The notes under the pieces are model-generated. The model had not been told where the DNA came from. It worked only from the letters and a program-made list of their open reading frames with translations, and ran no database searches. Source: JADFQT01 sp965216025 (GTDB lineage Bacteria; Chloroflexota; Dehalococcoidia; Lucifugimonadales; UBA3495). Taken from it: a stretch of DNA of 64,000 nt. This document shows positions 9,693 to 18,738 of the stretch, in pieces. How positions within the stretch are numbered: the stretch's first letter is position 1; each line of letters opens with the position of its first letter. The stretch covers positions 124,001 to 188,000 of the forward strand of contig CBDCEX010000011.1 of assembly GCA_965216025.1 (NCBI GenBank). The letters are read 5' to 3'. A program made the translations under genes and the position numbers.

Positions 9693-10840
9693 GCTAGCCT
9701 TCTCATGAAGTTGCCCAGGTTGTAAGCCAGTACGAACAACTCCAGCCTGACCTGATTGGCCACGAACTTGTGGCAGGACAACCTCGTCCAGTTCAGGGCG
9801 TACTTGCCTTCTTTTATCCATTGCTCCGCGGTGCCTCGGCCATTGTAAAAGCGGACTATCCCGATGTTTGGATAGCTCAGATTGGTGACGATGAAGCCCA
9901 CTCTGGAAAACAGTTCTCCCTGGTGCCACTCCACCTTAGAGACCACTCTCCGAGCAACGTTCCAGCTCTGGGCCTGGTAGACGAAGTCATGATAGGAGAC
10001 GATGGGCTTCGGGGAAAGCCACTCCGTAGGCCGTATTAGCAGGTGCGCTATCTCCCGCTGCAGCACCTGGTTGGACCGCAGCCTGATGGCGTAGCCGATG
10101 TTTCTTGCTTCCAGATAATCGTATATCTCCGGCTTGGCGAAGGCGGCGTCAGCACGAAACAGCAGCCTGACCGCTGCTGTCAAATAACGCTCCACCACCG
10201 GATCAAGGACTTCTTGCCAATCATCGGCACTGTGGACGTTGCCTGACCGTAGCTTAGCTGCTTCACAATCCCCGAACTGGTTGAACAGAAAGAGAGGGTG
10301 ATAGCAGACGCATTCAAAGTGGCCGTTATAGGCTGCTCCCTCCTGCTGGCCATGCACTGGACTCTCGGAACTGTCCATATCCAGGATTACTCGCCGGTGT
10401 AGGGTATGGGCCATAGCTCGTTCCACCCACTGGGTATTTATTCGTGCCAGCCCCTTCAGGTTGTCCTCTTGGGTCAGGAACTCCGTCTCGAACCGGCCCA
10501 TCTCACTGGTGCTGGCTCCTTTCCGCTCCGAGCCTTGCCATCCCACGATCACTCGCATGGCTGGATCTTGGGAAAGGCGCACTGCGTCATTGGTGTCGTC
10601 GTAGCCGGCCAAGCGGCTGTAGATCGACTGTCTTAGCAGCGGAACCAGGTGGTGAAGGATATTGCGTCCGGTACGGCTTTCCTGGAGGTAGTCCTCAGCG
10701 ATTTCGGTAAGGCCCAAGGCATCATCAAACTCTCGAAAGGCAAGAAGACCAGCGTCGGAGGTGATGGTTGAGCCGTGAAATTCCAGGCGGACTTTGGGGT
10801 TGAATTGGAGCCGGAGAGGGGCTTTTTCGCCGTCAACCAT

Positions 10841-11257
10841 CAGGTGCCTCCATGATGCCTACGGTATCTTACTGCAAAGTGACATATCATGGAGTTATTA
10901 TAGCTGGAAATACGCAAAAGGGCTCATAATTAGACAATGGTTGAAAGACCATCGACGAATTACCGAGAAAGCTTTTTAGCCATATGGGAAATGTGGGTTT
11001 AGTACGCTTAATAGCCTGGATGTGACCTTCTTCTCCCAGTCCTAGACACATTTGGCCCGGCAGGCTGCTGGATACCGGCATTTGCTATATACTAGCGCCA
11101 AAGGCTAAGGGTAGAAGCAATGGCTGCGCTGACGTCAGACCATTTGCTGGCCATCCAAGAGCTGAGCCAAGATTCGACCATCCGCCGGAGACAGGCAACC
11201 CGTCGGCTTTGTCTGAAGGCAGGGAGAAGGGCCCCCTAAGTCTCTCTCCTGAAGAGG
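10841..11257. other. Intergenic with one doubtful 39-codon frame
   Basis: The upstream end of the outer IS1380 should fall here but was not located. A plus-strand frame at 11120-11239 (starts MAALTSDHLLAIQELSQDS, rich in Arg near its end) lies in the same frame as the small ORF at 11258. Only one stop separates the two, so they may once have been a single N-terminal region. Confidence 0.3.
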
Positions 11258-11359
11258 ATGGCTCCGACAGTAAGGATAGAAGAGCTTAAGACCTTTATTC
11301 AAAGCGAAGAAGGCATCGATGAAGAGGGTTCAGCTAACCTGATAGGAGGGCTCCTATGA
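11258..11359 (+). CDS. Small acidic 33-residue ORF coupled to the zinc-ribbon ORF
   Basis: The ATG at 11258 follows a GAAGAGG site. The product (MAPTVRIEELKTFIQSEEG...) is acidic and helical and ends in a TGA that overlaps the ATG of the next ORF as ATGA. This arrangement is typical of translational coupling. No family is recognised. It may be a decayed N-terminal half of the downstream small protein rather than a gene in its own right. Confidence 0.4.
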   Translation: MAPTVRIEELKTFIQSEEGIDEEGSANLIGGLL

Positions 11360-11526
11360 CCACCACTCCCTGTGCCCACCATTGGAGTATCGAAACACCC
11401 AAAGGGCCGGTTAGCAAAGGGAGGTGCAGGTTGTGTGGGGAGGAGAGGGAGTTCAGCAACTCGGTCGAGACCTGGGGTGGCTGGACCGGGGCGAAAGGCA
11501 GGAAACAACCGGCACCGCGTAAGTAG
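11356..11526 (+). CDS. 56-residue zinc-ribbon-like small protein
   Basis: The frame starts at an ATG preceded by TAGGAGGG, an excellent ribosome site. The product has one CAHHW segment near residue 6 and a CRLCGEEREF knuckle at residues 24-33. Together Cys6, His8/His9, Cys24 and Cys27 could bind one zinc ion. The remainder is short, basic and low-complexity (GAKGRKQPAPRK at the C-terminus). I believe similar small proteins recur in Dehalococcoidia-like genomes, but I cannot name a family, so function is open. It overlaps the preceding 33-codon ORF by ATGA. Confidence 0.6.
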   Translation: MTTTPCAHHWSIETPKGPVSKGRCRLCGEEREFSNSVETWGGWTGAKGRKQPAPRK

Positions 11527-11915
11527 GTCGAGTTGGAGACCTTCTACCCCGGCTCAACTTTGCAGTAAGGAACCCGCAAGGAGTTCTTCATGGCCCTTGG
11601 GGGCGGCGGCTAGGCGTCTCGGCTAGGCGTCTAATGAAAGGGGTGATTAGTGCGATAGGGTATCAAGCACTATTGACCTCAGAATAAGAAACCGCCGAAG
11701 AACGCTGAAGCTGATTAACCGGGCCGGGCTTGTTTGCCGCTGCGACCAGCCTCCAGGGCGTTGTCTTGCTCCCGACGGGCGATGGCAACCGCTGGCCGAA
11801 GCATATCTTGCGCCCCTCCTAGTCGCCCTCTTGGAGTCCTACTACTCCGGCTCTGACGCTCCGTTACCCGGCGCGGCCGTGCCGGATCATCCAGCCAGCA
11901 GGTAGGAGTTTGGTC
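11527..11915. other. Intergenic with a short tandem repeat
   Basis: No gene is supported. A perfect 13-bp tandem duplication (CGGCTAGGCGTCT twice) lies at 11607-11632. The promoter of the FhuF-like gene should lie at the right-hand end. Confidence 0.4.
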
Positions 11916-12833
11916 ATGCCATTGGAAGCCCATCCTCTTGTGGAAAGCATGGCTCGCTTGGGACGGATTAGCCCTTATCTTCAGATGCCGATCAGAGACC
12001 CAGCGGAAGGGAGTTGGATCGGCGCCGACGAGCTATTCCTGACCGATGATGCCCGGCTCCGGGACCTGGTGATGGCCCATGGGGAAAGTTATTGGGGCAG
12101 CACCAATCGCCACGTCGCGGGGTCGGCCTTCATCATCGCCTACCTGACCCGCCTAATCTGGCCGGTGATTGGCCAATATGTGCTGGAAGGGCGCGTTCCC
12201 GACGTTTCGCTGGGCAACTTGGCCTTCCACCGCAGCGCTGGCTCTTTCGGCAGCCATATCGACGCTACAGCTTTGACCCATCCCCATTTCGCCCTGCTGC
12301 CCGGCGACCCCGGCGCGACTAACTCGGATGCCGTGGTGGTGAAGGATGAAGCCGCTCTCTACCTCAGCTTGAAACAGTGGCTATTCGACGACAACCTGAC
12401 GAAGGTAATCGAGGCACTTAATCGGGCGGCGCAGGCCAGCATTAAGATTTCCCAGAACGCGGTGGCCGCAGCCTGCGCCCAAGCCTTCCACCGGCTCTAC
12501 CCGGTGGTGGAAAACCCGGATGCAATGGTTCAGAAAGCCTCTGTCCTTTTTAATGACCAAACATCCCCGGTCTACCGGCAGGTCACCATGGAGGTGTTTA
12601 AACACCAGGACAAATGCGGGTTTTTCGCCAGACGGAGGGGTTGTTGCCTGGCGTGGCGCACCGATAGGGTCAATGGAAGAGCCAATGGGTATTGCTCCAA
12701 CTGCATTTTGGTTCCCAAAGAGGAGCAGGATCGGCTTTTCCGGCGCATAGACGACGGAGGGTGGCGTATTTTGTCCCCGGATCTGTCCAGTGATATGACA
12801 ACTGCCTCCCGACCTGGGAAGCTCCAAGTCTGA
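11916..12833 (+). CDS. FhuF-like (2Fe-2S) siderophore-iron reductase family protein
   Basis: The protein has 305 residues. The ATG at 11916 is preferred over a TTG at 11910 because a GGAG site sits 7 nt upstream. The C-terminal motif CC at about 243-244 followed by CSNC (Cys about 260 and 263) is the cysteine set that binds the 2Fe-2S cluster in FhuF, which reduces ferric siderophores in the cytoplasm. The N-terminal two thirds are helical with WGSTNRHVAGSAFIIAYL, as in FhuF/IucA-type folds. No siderophore uptake or synthesis gene lies next to it, so the substrate is unknown. The downstream aldo/keto reductase follows after 34 nt and may be co-transcribed. Confidence 0.75.
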   Translation: MPLEAHPLVESMARLGRISPYLQMPIRDPAEGSWIGADELFLTDDARLRDLVMAHGESYWGSTNRHVAGSAFIIAYLTRLIWPVIGQYVLEGRVPDVSLGNLAFHRSAGSFGSHIDATALTHPHFALLPGDPGATNSDAVVVKDEAALYLSLKQWLFDDNLTKVIEALNRAAQASIKISQNAVAAACAQAFHRLYPVVENPDAMVQKASVLFNDQTSPVYRQVTMEVFKHQDKCGFFARRRGCCLAWRTDRVNGRANGYCSNCILVPKEEQDRLFRRIDDGGWRILSPDLSSDMTTASRPGKLQV

Positions 12834-12867
12834 GGGCCCACCTGGAGATGGGAGCTATTGTGTTAGC

Positions 12868-13716
12868 GTGACCGTTAATCAAAAGCGGCTGGGCGGCACC
12901 GATGTGATGCTCCCCGAGATTGGCCTGGGAACCTGGAAATACCGGGGCGGAGCGGAACCACTGCGCCACGGCATCAAGCTGGGGGCCTTTCTGATCGACA
13001 CGGCGGAGATGTACCGGACCGAAGATGTGGTGGGTGAGGCCGTGGGAGAGATGAGAGACGAGGTTTTCATCGCCACCAAGGTTTTGGGAGGCCATCTGAA
13101 GTACGACCAGGTGCTCCGGGCGGCGGAAGAAAGCCTGCGCCTGCTGGGGGTGGACTGCATCGACCTCTATCAGGTCCACTGGCCCAATTCCCGCGTGCCG
13201 ATAAAGGAAACCATGCGAGCCATGGAGCGCCTGGTCGACACCGGGCAGGTAAGGTATATCGGCGTCAGCAACTTTTCGGTCAAGGAATTGGAGGAGGCCC
13301 GGGCGGCTATGTCGCAACACCCGATAGTCTCCAACCAGGTGGTATACAGCTTGAAGCGGCGGGGAATTGAGCGCGATGTGCTGCCCTACTGCCAGCGCAA
13401 CCAGATGACCGTGGTGGCGTACACTCCCCTTGCCAGTGGCTCCCTGGCCCCCGAGTATTCCGGTGGGCGAAAGACTCGGGGCCGGGCCGCCCGGTTGCTG
13501 GGCCGGAACCAAGAAATTGAAACATTGCAGCGTATTGCCAACGAAACCGGCAAAACCCCGGCTCAGGTAGCCCTTAACTGGTGCGTCTCCCACCCAGGCG
13601 TCATCGCTATTCCCAAATCCAACAGCCTGGCCCGTACCGAGGAAAACTGCGGAGCTTCCGGATGGTATCTGCCAGCGGAGCAGCTAGGCCGGCTGGACCA
13701 GGCCTTCCCGATTTAA
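12868..13716 (+). CDS. Aldo/keto reductase
   Basis: This 282-residue TIM-barrel oxidoreductase has the complete AKR tetrad: Asp44 and Tyr49 in IDTAEMY, Lys71 in FIATK and His104 in YQVHW. The NADPH-phosphate site IPKSNSLARTEEN is present near the C-terminus. The start is a GTG at 12868 with a poor ribosome site. The spacing of 34 nt from the FhuF-like gene suggests a short operon. Substrate cannot be predicted from sequence. Confidence 0.9.
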   Translation: MTVNQKRLGGTDVMLPEIGLGTWKYRGGAEPLRHGIKLGAFLIDTAEMYRTEDVVGEAVGEMRDEVFIATKVLGGHLKYDQVLRAAEESLRLLGVDCIDLYQVHWPNSRVPIKETMRAMERLVDTGQVRYIGVSNFSVKELEEARAAMSQHPIVSNQVVYSLKRRGIERDVLPYCQRNQMTVVAYTPLASGSLAPEYSGGRKTRGRAARLLGRNQEIETLQRIANETGKTPAQVALNWCVSHPGVIAIPKSNSLARTEENCGASGWYLPAEQLGRLDQAFPI

Positions 13717-14047
13717 ACGAGGGATTCTCCCCTTCAGCGGGTGTTTTAAAAAGCCCCCATACTGTTGGCGAACCCCGGCCAGCAGCAGGAAGATGCCGCT
13801 CTGGCCGCAATCCAGCGCCATCTACCCATCAACCAGGGCGCGGCATCTGGGCTCCGGCTTTCGCTGGAGCGACGAATACACCGCCCCAGGACCATCGATG
13901 CTTTTGACACCGTGCTCTTCCACAACCCGTCTAGGGCGTCCCATTAGGCCGCCAAATAGGTCCAGCAGTCACCGCCCAGTTTGCCTCGGCCGGTTGGTAT
14001 TAGGACAGCGTATTCGTCTTTAAGTCCAGAGCGGTTAGCCTGTCCCA
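13717..14047. other. Intergenic with dispersed palindromic repeat
   Basis: No gene is supported. At 13845-13877 there is a copy, on the minus strand, of the dispersed palindrome seen at 1696-1723 and 55974-56001 (core CCGGCGAAAGCCGG-like with a trailing CCAG). Confidence 0.5.
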
Positions 14048-14500
14048 TTAGGAAGAAGGGCCGAAGCCGGGGAGCCTGGCCCAAGTCAGGTTGTTGGGGT
14101 CATGTACCACTTCAACCTTTTCGCCCTTCGAGTCTTTCAGCCCCATAGGGTGCTGCACCAATTCGATCATGTTCCCGTCAGGGTCATGAATATAGGTGGA
14201 GTGTACGCCAGCATATGCCCGGACTGTTGGTTTGGTATAGTGGACGTCCAGCGCGTCCAAGTTGGCGATCATTTCATCCCAGTCGTGAATTTCTAACGCG
14301 AAATGGCCCGACGGGGCTGGGGTGGGGGTATGAGTAGTATGCATCTCCCCGCTTCCGATCTTCAGTTGTAGCTGTCCTTGGTTGAGCTCCGGCCCACGGT
14401 CCATAAACTCCGCACCCAGCACCTTCTCATACCACTCGCGGGAGCGCTCCTTGTCGCTGATCTGGATATTGATGTGCTGTATCATCGAAACCCTGGCCAT
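14048..14500 (-). CDS. VOC (glyoxalase/bleomycin-resistance fold) protein
   Basis: The protein has 150 residues. The ATG at 14500 follows AGGAGG at 7 nt; an upstream start was rejected for lack of a site. Two beta-alpha-beta-beta-beta modules are recognisable: MIQHINIQISDKERSREWYE at the start and GHFALEIHDWDEM in the middle. Metal-binding positions are His8 or so in IQHINI, His in GHFALEI and Glu in GNMIELVQ. Such single-domain VOC proteins are isomerases, dioxygenases or thiol transferases. No neighbour helps choose. Confidence 0.85.
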   Translation of the reverse strand: MARVSMIQHINIQISDKERSREWYEKVLGAEFMDRGPELNQGQLQLKIGSGEMHTTHTPTPAPSGHFALEIHDWDEMIANLDALDVHYTKPTVRAYAGVHSTYIHDPDGNMIELVQHPMGLKDSKGEKVEVVHDPNNLTWARLPGFGPSS

Positions 14501-14840
14501 GGCTGCACCTCCTGTCAACTAAGCTTCGCACCCTTTACCAGGTTTGCTGGCCAGGATGCTGTGGACACCATTATAGCATTGGGGATGAAGGCGGTTTATC
14601 CCCCGCCAAACCGTGAGGCGCGGATCAAAAGAAAACCTGTGCCCCAGGAGCGGAGTCGGCTTAGCACGGTATGGTGCCAGAGCCGATCGGCCTTATAGGT
14701 GGTGGAAGTAGGAGTCAGCCGGCAAATCAAGTGGGATGACACCACGATGCTTCCAGCCCGGCTCTGGCACCCTGAGCCCCGGTTAGACCATGTTTGCCTT
14801 TTTCCAATGCGCCCACCAACTTGGAAGCAGAGGAGGTGAC
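14501..14840. other. Intergenic with long inverted repeat
   Basis: GGTGCCAGAGCCG at 14673-14685 and its exact complement at 14759-14771 flank 73 bases whose inner edges also pair imperfectly (GGTGGAAG against CTTCCAGCC). It could be a small MITE or a structured RNA between convergently placed regions. No ORF is present. Confidence 0.4.
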
Positions 14841-15875
14841 TTACAGCGGCCCACCACCAAATATGGGAGACTGCTTGCGGAAAACCTGCAGGCGTTGGCG
14901 CGAGCACTCCACGACAAAGACCCGCCCCTCATCATCCACCTCGACCGCTATCGGCCCTTGGAACAGCTTCTCCCGCTCCTCCAGACCCTGGGCTCTTTCT
15001 CTGCCCCTCAACATCGTCGGGTCCAACGCCACCCGCTCCCGGCCCCACTTGGACAAGGTTGCCTCACCGGTCAGCTTGGTAATAAAGCCGCCATCGGCGT
15101 CAAACACTTGGAGACGGTCGTTCTTGAAGTCAGTCACGTAAATAGTTCCGTCCTTATCGACGGCGACTCCGGTGGGCCGGTTAAACTGCCCATCACCCTG
15201 TCCGGAGGTGCCAAACTTCATCAGGAACCGGCCGTCCGGGGCGAATTTTTGGATGCGGTCGTTGCGCCAGTCGGCAACATACACATCCCCATTGTGGTCA
15301 ATCTCTATGCCCCAGGGGTAGCTGAACTCGCCGTCACCGCTGCCGCTGCGGCCCCATTGGGATAGAAATTTACCCTCTTTGGTGAATATCTGAACTCGAT
15401 GGTTCGCGCTGTCCACCAAATAGAGATTATCCTGCTTATCGAAGGCCAGCCCGGAGGGACGGTTGAATTCACCGTCACCATCTCCCAGCGTCCCCCACTT
15501 GCCGACACAATCGCCGTCTAGGTTGAAGATGGAAATCCGGTTGAGCCACTCGTCGGCCACGTAGGCGTTGCCTGCCCGGTCTAGGGCGACCGAGGTGGGC
15601 CACATAAAGCTGCCGTCGGGGGCGGAATCATTCGCATCTTCCGGGGGAACTTTTTGGCCGAACTCTCGGACCAATTCTTCGTCTATGGTAAAGACCGTAA
15701 CTCGCTTGCAAGGAAAAAACGCCGGGGTCTCCGAGCCTCGGCTTAGCACGTATAATCGGCTTGCTTCATCCCGGGTTATCGCCACCGGATAGAAAAACCC
15801 GGTCCCGCTCCGGTTTTCTTGCCGTCCAATGGTGTGGCTATATTGGAAGGTTATCGGCGCAATCTCAGTAACCAT
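14841..15875 (-). CDS. NHL-repeat beta-propeller protein (cassette 1)
   Basis: This 344-residue protein consists almost wholly of NHL blades. The motif GEFNRPSGLAFDKQDNLYLV followed by D-x-x-N-H/D-R-x-Q-x-F recurs about six times, predicting a six-bladed propeller. There is no signal peptide, lipobox or membrane segment, so a cytoplasmic location is suggested, unlike many exported NHL proteins. It is last in a minus-strand group: DUF1800, 92 nt, DUF1501, 185 nt, NHL. A paralogous group with the same order is at 28885-32585. It ends in GGGPL. Function is unknown; propellers of this type bind proteins, RNA or ligands. Confidence 0.85.
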   Translation of the reverse strand: MVTEIAPITFQYSHTIGRQENRSGTGFFYPVAITRDEASRLYVLSRGSETPAFFPCKRVTVFTIDEELVREFGQKVPPEDANDSAPDGSFMWPTSVALDRAGNAYVADEWLNRISIFNLDGDCVGKWGTLGDGDGEFNRPSGLAFDKQDNLYLVDSANHRVQIFTKEGKFLSQWGRSGSGDGEFSYPWGIEIDHNGDVYVADWRNDRIQKFAPDGRFLMKFGTSGQGDGQFNRPTGVAVDKDGTIYVTDFKNDRLQVFDADGGFITKLTGEATLSKWGRERVALDPTMLRGRERAQGLEEREKLFQGPIAVEVDDEGRVFVVECSRQRLQVFRKQSPIFGGGPL

Positions 15876-15900
15876 CTTCCCTCACAAATGTTAGGCGAAA

Positions 15901-15939
15901 TCCCTTCCCCCTTGATGGGGGAAGGTTAGGATGGGGGTG
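15901..15939. repeat. Dispersed G/C-rich intergenic repeat
   Basis: A CCTTCCCCC...GGGGGAAGG hairpin is followed by TTAGGATGGGGGT. The same arrangement recurs at 23003-23040 and a degenerate form near 4300-4350. It lies in the 185-nt gap between the NHL and DUF1501 genes and could act as a transcript-processing or attenuation hairpin. Confidence 0.5.
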
Positions 15940-16060
15940 ATACCCCTCACCTCGATCCTCTCCCACAAGGGGAGAGGAGGCGGTCTGAGCCCAATTTCGT
16001 GGTAGGCGCTCCCTCTCAAAATCTGGTTGATTGGGTCCTATACGGGGAAGTCTCTCGCCG

Positions 16061-17197
16061 TCACTTGATGAAGTCAAACTGCTCGTAAGTTCCCCCAAGA
16101 ATGGGATTGGCGTCCAAGCCCATCCACTGCTCCAGCAACGTGGCGTAGGTGCTGCGGAAATCGTTGTTCCATTGGAGGTCGCCTTGGTCCAGCTTATCTG
16201 GCTCCAGGGAAGGATACTCCCCGTAGAGGCCACCCTTTACCGCGTCGCCGATAACGAAGGCCACTCCGCCCGAGCCGTGGTCCGTGCCCGAGCCGTTCTC
16301 TTGCGCCCGGCGGCCAAACTCGGTGAACAGCAACATCACCACTTCCTCGTTGGCGTTGTGCTCCTTCAGGTCCTCGTAGAAGTCGCCTATGGCGCTAGAC
16401 ACATCGCCCCACAGTCTGGGTAAAGTGATGTTCTGGTTGGCGTGGGTATCGAAGGTGCCCGGATTTACGCCGGTGTAAAGTACCCGGGTTCCGAAGTCCG
16501 ACAGATGCACCTGAGCGATGCTCTTCAACCACTGAGCAAACATGCTGCCACCGTACTCCACGCTGGAGGAGTAGGTCTGAGGCGCCGTACTGAGAATGTC
16601 AGCGCCTTTCAGGGCGTCCAAACCGGTCTGGGACAGGTAGTCACTCACCGGGCCGGAGCCGATCATGGGAGCGTACATGCGGGCGAAGATATCCAGGGCT
16701 TCACTCCGCTGCTCGTTACTCTGGATTCCCGTTAGCACTCCATAGTTGTTTAGGTCGCCTACCGAGGCTACCGAAACGCCGGGCGCGGCCAGAGCTCTGG
16801 GGAGGCCACGGCCGAAGTTTACGGCGGTCAGAATGTTCTCTTTGTCGGGGTCCAGGTCACGAATGGCCTTGCCCAGCCACCCCTCGGTGATCATCTTGTC
16901 GGGCTCAGCGGTATGCCAGATGTCCAGGGACCGGAAATGGGAGCGAATGGGGTTGGGATAACCGATGCCCTGCAGGACCGCAACTTTACCCTGGTCGTAC
17001 ATCTCCTTGATTGGGCCCATACCCGGGTGAAACCCAACCTTGTCATCCACGGCCAGGACCTGATCCGGACCGACCTGCAAAGTAGGCCGGTAATCTGCGT
17101 AATGGGGGTCGCTATAGGGAATAAAGGTGTTCAGGGCATCGTAGGCACCCGTCATCTGAAGAACTACCAGCACCGGGTCTTTTTTGTTGGAGGTCAT
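16061..17197 (-). CDS. DUF1501 family protein (cassette 1)
   Basis: The protein has 378 residues from an ATG with AAGGAG 7 nt upstream. DUF1501 belongs to the alkaline-phosphatase-like/sulfatase superfamily. Visible family blocks are RSHFRSLDIWHTAEPD, FDTHANQ and FGRRAQENGSGTDHGSGG, the last two carrying the His/Asp residues expected to bind metal. Planctomycete and proteobacterial members normally begin with a Tat signal. Here the protein starts directly with MTSNKKDPVLVVLQMTGAYD and has no twin-arginine or hydrophobic leader, which suggests cytoplasmic action. It is always found next to DUF1800 in many genomes and is so here. The reaction is not known. Confidence 0.88.
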   Translation of the reverse strand: MTSNKKDPVLVVLQMTGAYDALNTFIPYSDPHYADYRPTLQVGPDQVLAVDDKVGFHPGMGPIKEMYDQGKVAVLQGIGYPNPIRSHFRSLDIWHTAEPDKMITEGWLGKAIRDLDPDKENILTAVNFGRGLPRALAAPGVSVASVGDLNNYGVLTGIQSNEQRSEALDIFARMYAPMIGSGPVSDYLSQTGLDALKGADILSTAPQTYSSSVEYGGSMFAQWLKSIAQVHLSDFGTRVLYTGVNPGTFDTHANQNITLPRLWGDVSSAIGDFYEDLKEHNANEEVVMLLFTEFGRRAQENGSGTDHGSGGVAFVIGDAVKGGLYGEYPSLEPDKLDQGDLQWNNDFRSTYATLLEQWMGLDANPILGGTYEQFDFIK

Positions 17198-17289
17198 TGT
17201 TTACTCCTTTGAAAGATGAGTTGTTGTCCCTCTACGATTGATTGATCGGTGGGCGCCGAAAGATAGACGCCAAAAACCGAATTCTTCGG

Positions 17290-18693
17290 CTAGGCGTATA
17301 GATATTCCTTAGTAGCCACTATCATTCGCAGCATCTCCCCAACCTGCTGCGGGAACTCCGGTGTATCGGTGGACGACACGCCGCTCTTTCGGGCGCGTTC
17401 CACCAACATCTGATGGTTCTCATCGGTCAGTTCGTAGTGCCCCAGCAGCCGGAGGCAACCCTCCACCAGACCCTCTGGGGAGATGGTGGGGCCTGCCGAG
17501 GCCAGCTTTTGGACGATATCCTGGATGCCGGGGTAGCTGACATCGCCCACGTAGTCGGCAATGAAGTTGATACGGCGAACCAGGGTTCCACCGTCGATCC
17601 ACTCCCTGCCAGTATGCCAGCCCTCCACCGAAGGTGGGTTCAATATTTCCTGACCCATATGTTTCATTTCTTCGAAGATGGCCTCAAATCCGGGTTTAGG
17701 AGTCGTCCAGTCGCCGACCAAGCGCAAAGTGCCTATCACCGTCTCGATGGGGCCCTTTATTCTGGAAAAACGGGCGTTCTTGAAGGCGTCGGAGTTGAAC
17801 AGGACCCGCAGCATTGAACGAATGTTGTAATCGGAGCGGAAATACTCGTCTTCCAACATCTTTATAGTGTCCGGGTCCCGGGGTGGAGTGTCCATCCAAG
17901 ACGGCACCTGGGCTTCGTCGGCTACGAAGTAGTCGTAAAAGTGGCGAGAGAGGAATCGGGCCGTCGCCGGCTGCTGGCAGATTATATCAATGACATCCTC
18001 TCCGTTGAAATTGCCGGTGTGGCCCAAGAAGGTCTTTTCTTCGTTATCGTGGTCGTCGGGGTTATAGACGAACCTGGCGGGGTAGCGACCGTAGGGCTGT
18101 CCGGGGATGCCATTGGCGATGGTCCAGCCGGTGAAAGCCCGGGCGCACTCCTTCACGTCATCCTCGGTGTAGTTGAACTTTCCGTCCATGCCCACACCCA
18201 TGGAAAACAACTCAAGCAACTCCCGTCCGTAGTTTTCGTTGATCGCATCCTTATGGCTCAAGCAGTTGTCCAGGAAGTACAACATGGCGGGATCTCTGGA
18301 AATTTCGACCAGAAGGTCCCTGAAGCTGCCCATCCCATGCTGGCGCAGCATCTCCAACTCGGCGTGAGACGTGACATAGCTCTGGGTTTTGCTGTCAGCG
18401 GTGCATAGAATGCCATGCCAGAAGAGGACCATCTTCTCTTCCAACTGACTCTTGGAGTTAATCATGCGAAAAGCGATGTATTCGGGAACGCATCGGATGA
18501 AGTGGTTCCATTCGATGAAGTATCGTTCCGCCAGGTCCAAATCCATTCCATGCGAATCGTCATCGGGATGCAGAAGCTCCTCAACGGTCGCCTCGTACCC
18601 TTTCGCCGCTCGGGCTTCCAGCTCATCATACTGGGCTCCGAATCCGGCACGCCGCATGAGATGAGCCATTAAAGCGATTTCTTTATCCGCCAT
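17290..18693 (-). CDS. DUF1800 family protein (cassette 1)
   Basis: The protein has 467 residues; the ATG at 18693 follows GAGGAG, so the longer upstream frame was set aside. It opens with the DUF1800 signature ALMAHLMRRAGFGAQYDELE and continues with KMVLFWHGILCT, NENYGRELLELFSMG (the most conserved DUF1800 block) and NPPSVEGWHTGREWIDGGTL. No signal peptide is seen. It is the first gene of the DUF1800-DUF1501-NHL group and has a perfect 15-bp-arm palindrome 46 nt upstream of its start. DUF1800/DUF1501 pairs are widespread but functionally undefined. Confidence 0.88.
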   Translation of the reverse strand: MADKEIALMAHLMRRAGFGAQYDELEARAAKGYEATVEELLHPDDDSHGMDLDLAERYFIEWNHFIRCVPEYIAFRMINSKSQLEEKMVLFWHGILCTADSKTQSYVTSHAELEMLRQHGMGSFRDLLVEISRDPAMLYFLDNCLSHKDAINENYGRELLELFSMGVGMDGKFNYTEDDVKECARAFTGWTIANGIPGQPYGRYPARFVYNPDDHDNEEKTFLGHTGNFNGEDVIDIICQQPATARFLSRHFYDYFVADEAQVPSWMDTPPRDPDTIKMLEDEYFRSDYNIRSMLRVLFNSDAFKNARFSRIKGPIETVIGTLRLVGDWTTPKPGFEAIFEEMKHMGQEILNPPSVEGWHTGREWIDGGTLVRRINFIADYVGDVSYPGIQDIVQKLASAGPTISPEGLVEGCLRLLGHYELTDENHQMLVERARKSGVSSTDTPEFPQQVGEMLRMIVATKEYLYA

Positions 18694-18738
18694 TTTTTCT
18701 CCTCTTCCAACTAAACCCATCACACTGACTTAGAACTT

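Larger units (their letters stand above)
7785..10840 (-). pseudogene. Outer IS1380-family transposase, split by an inner IS1380
   Basis: The N-terminal 384 codons run from the ATG at 10840 (GGAGG site upstream) to 9689. They contain IS1380 hallmarks such as VILDMDSSESPVHG, LLFRADAAFAKPEIYDYLE and FYNGRGTAEQWIKEGKYAL. The C-terminal 59 residues (PEAMKHWSLTSLQTRMIKTG...IGRLRLAPG) lie on the far side of the inserted element, from 7964 down to the stop at 7785. Removing the inner element and one copy of its CTTA target duplication joins the parts in frame as RRLALPEAMKHW, giving 443 residues, the usual IS1380 size. As it stands the long frame runs on through the inner element's end into about 65 meaningless residues. 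Confidence 0.85.
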
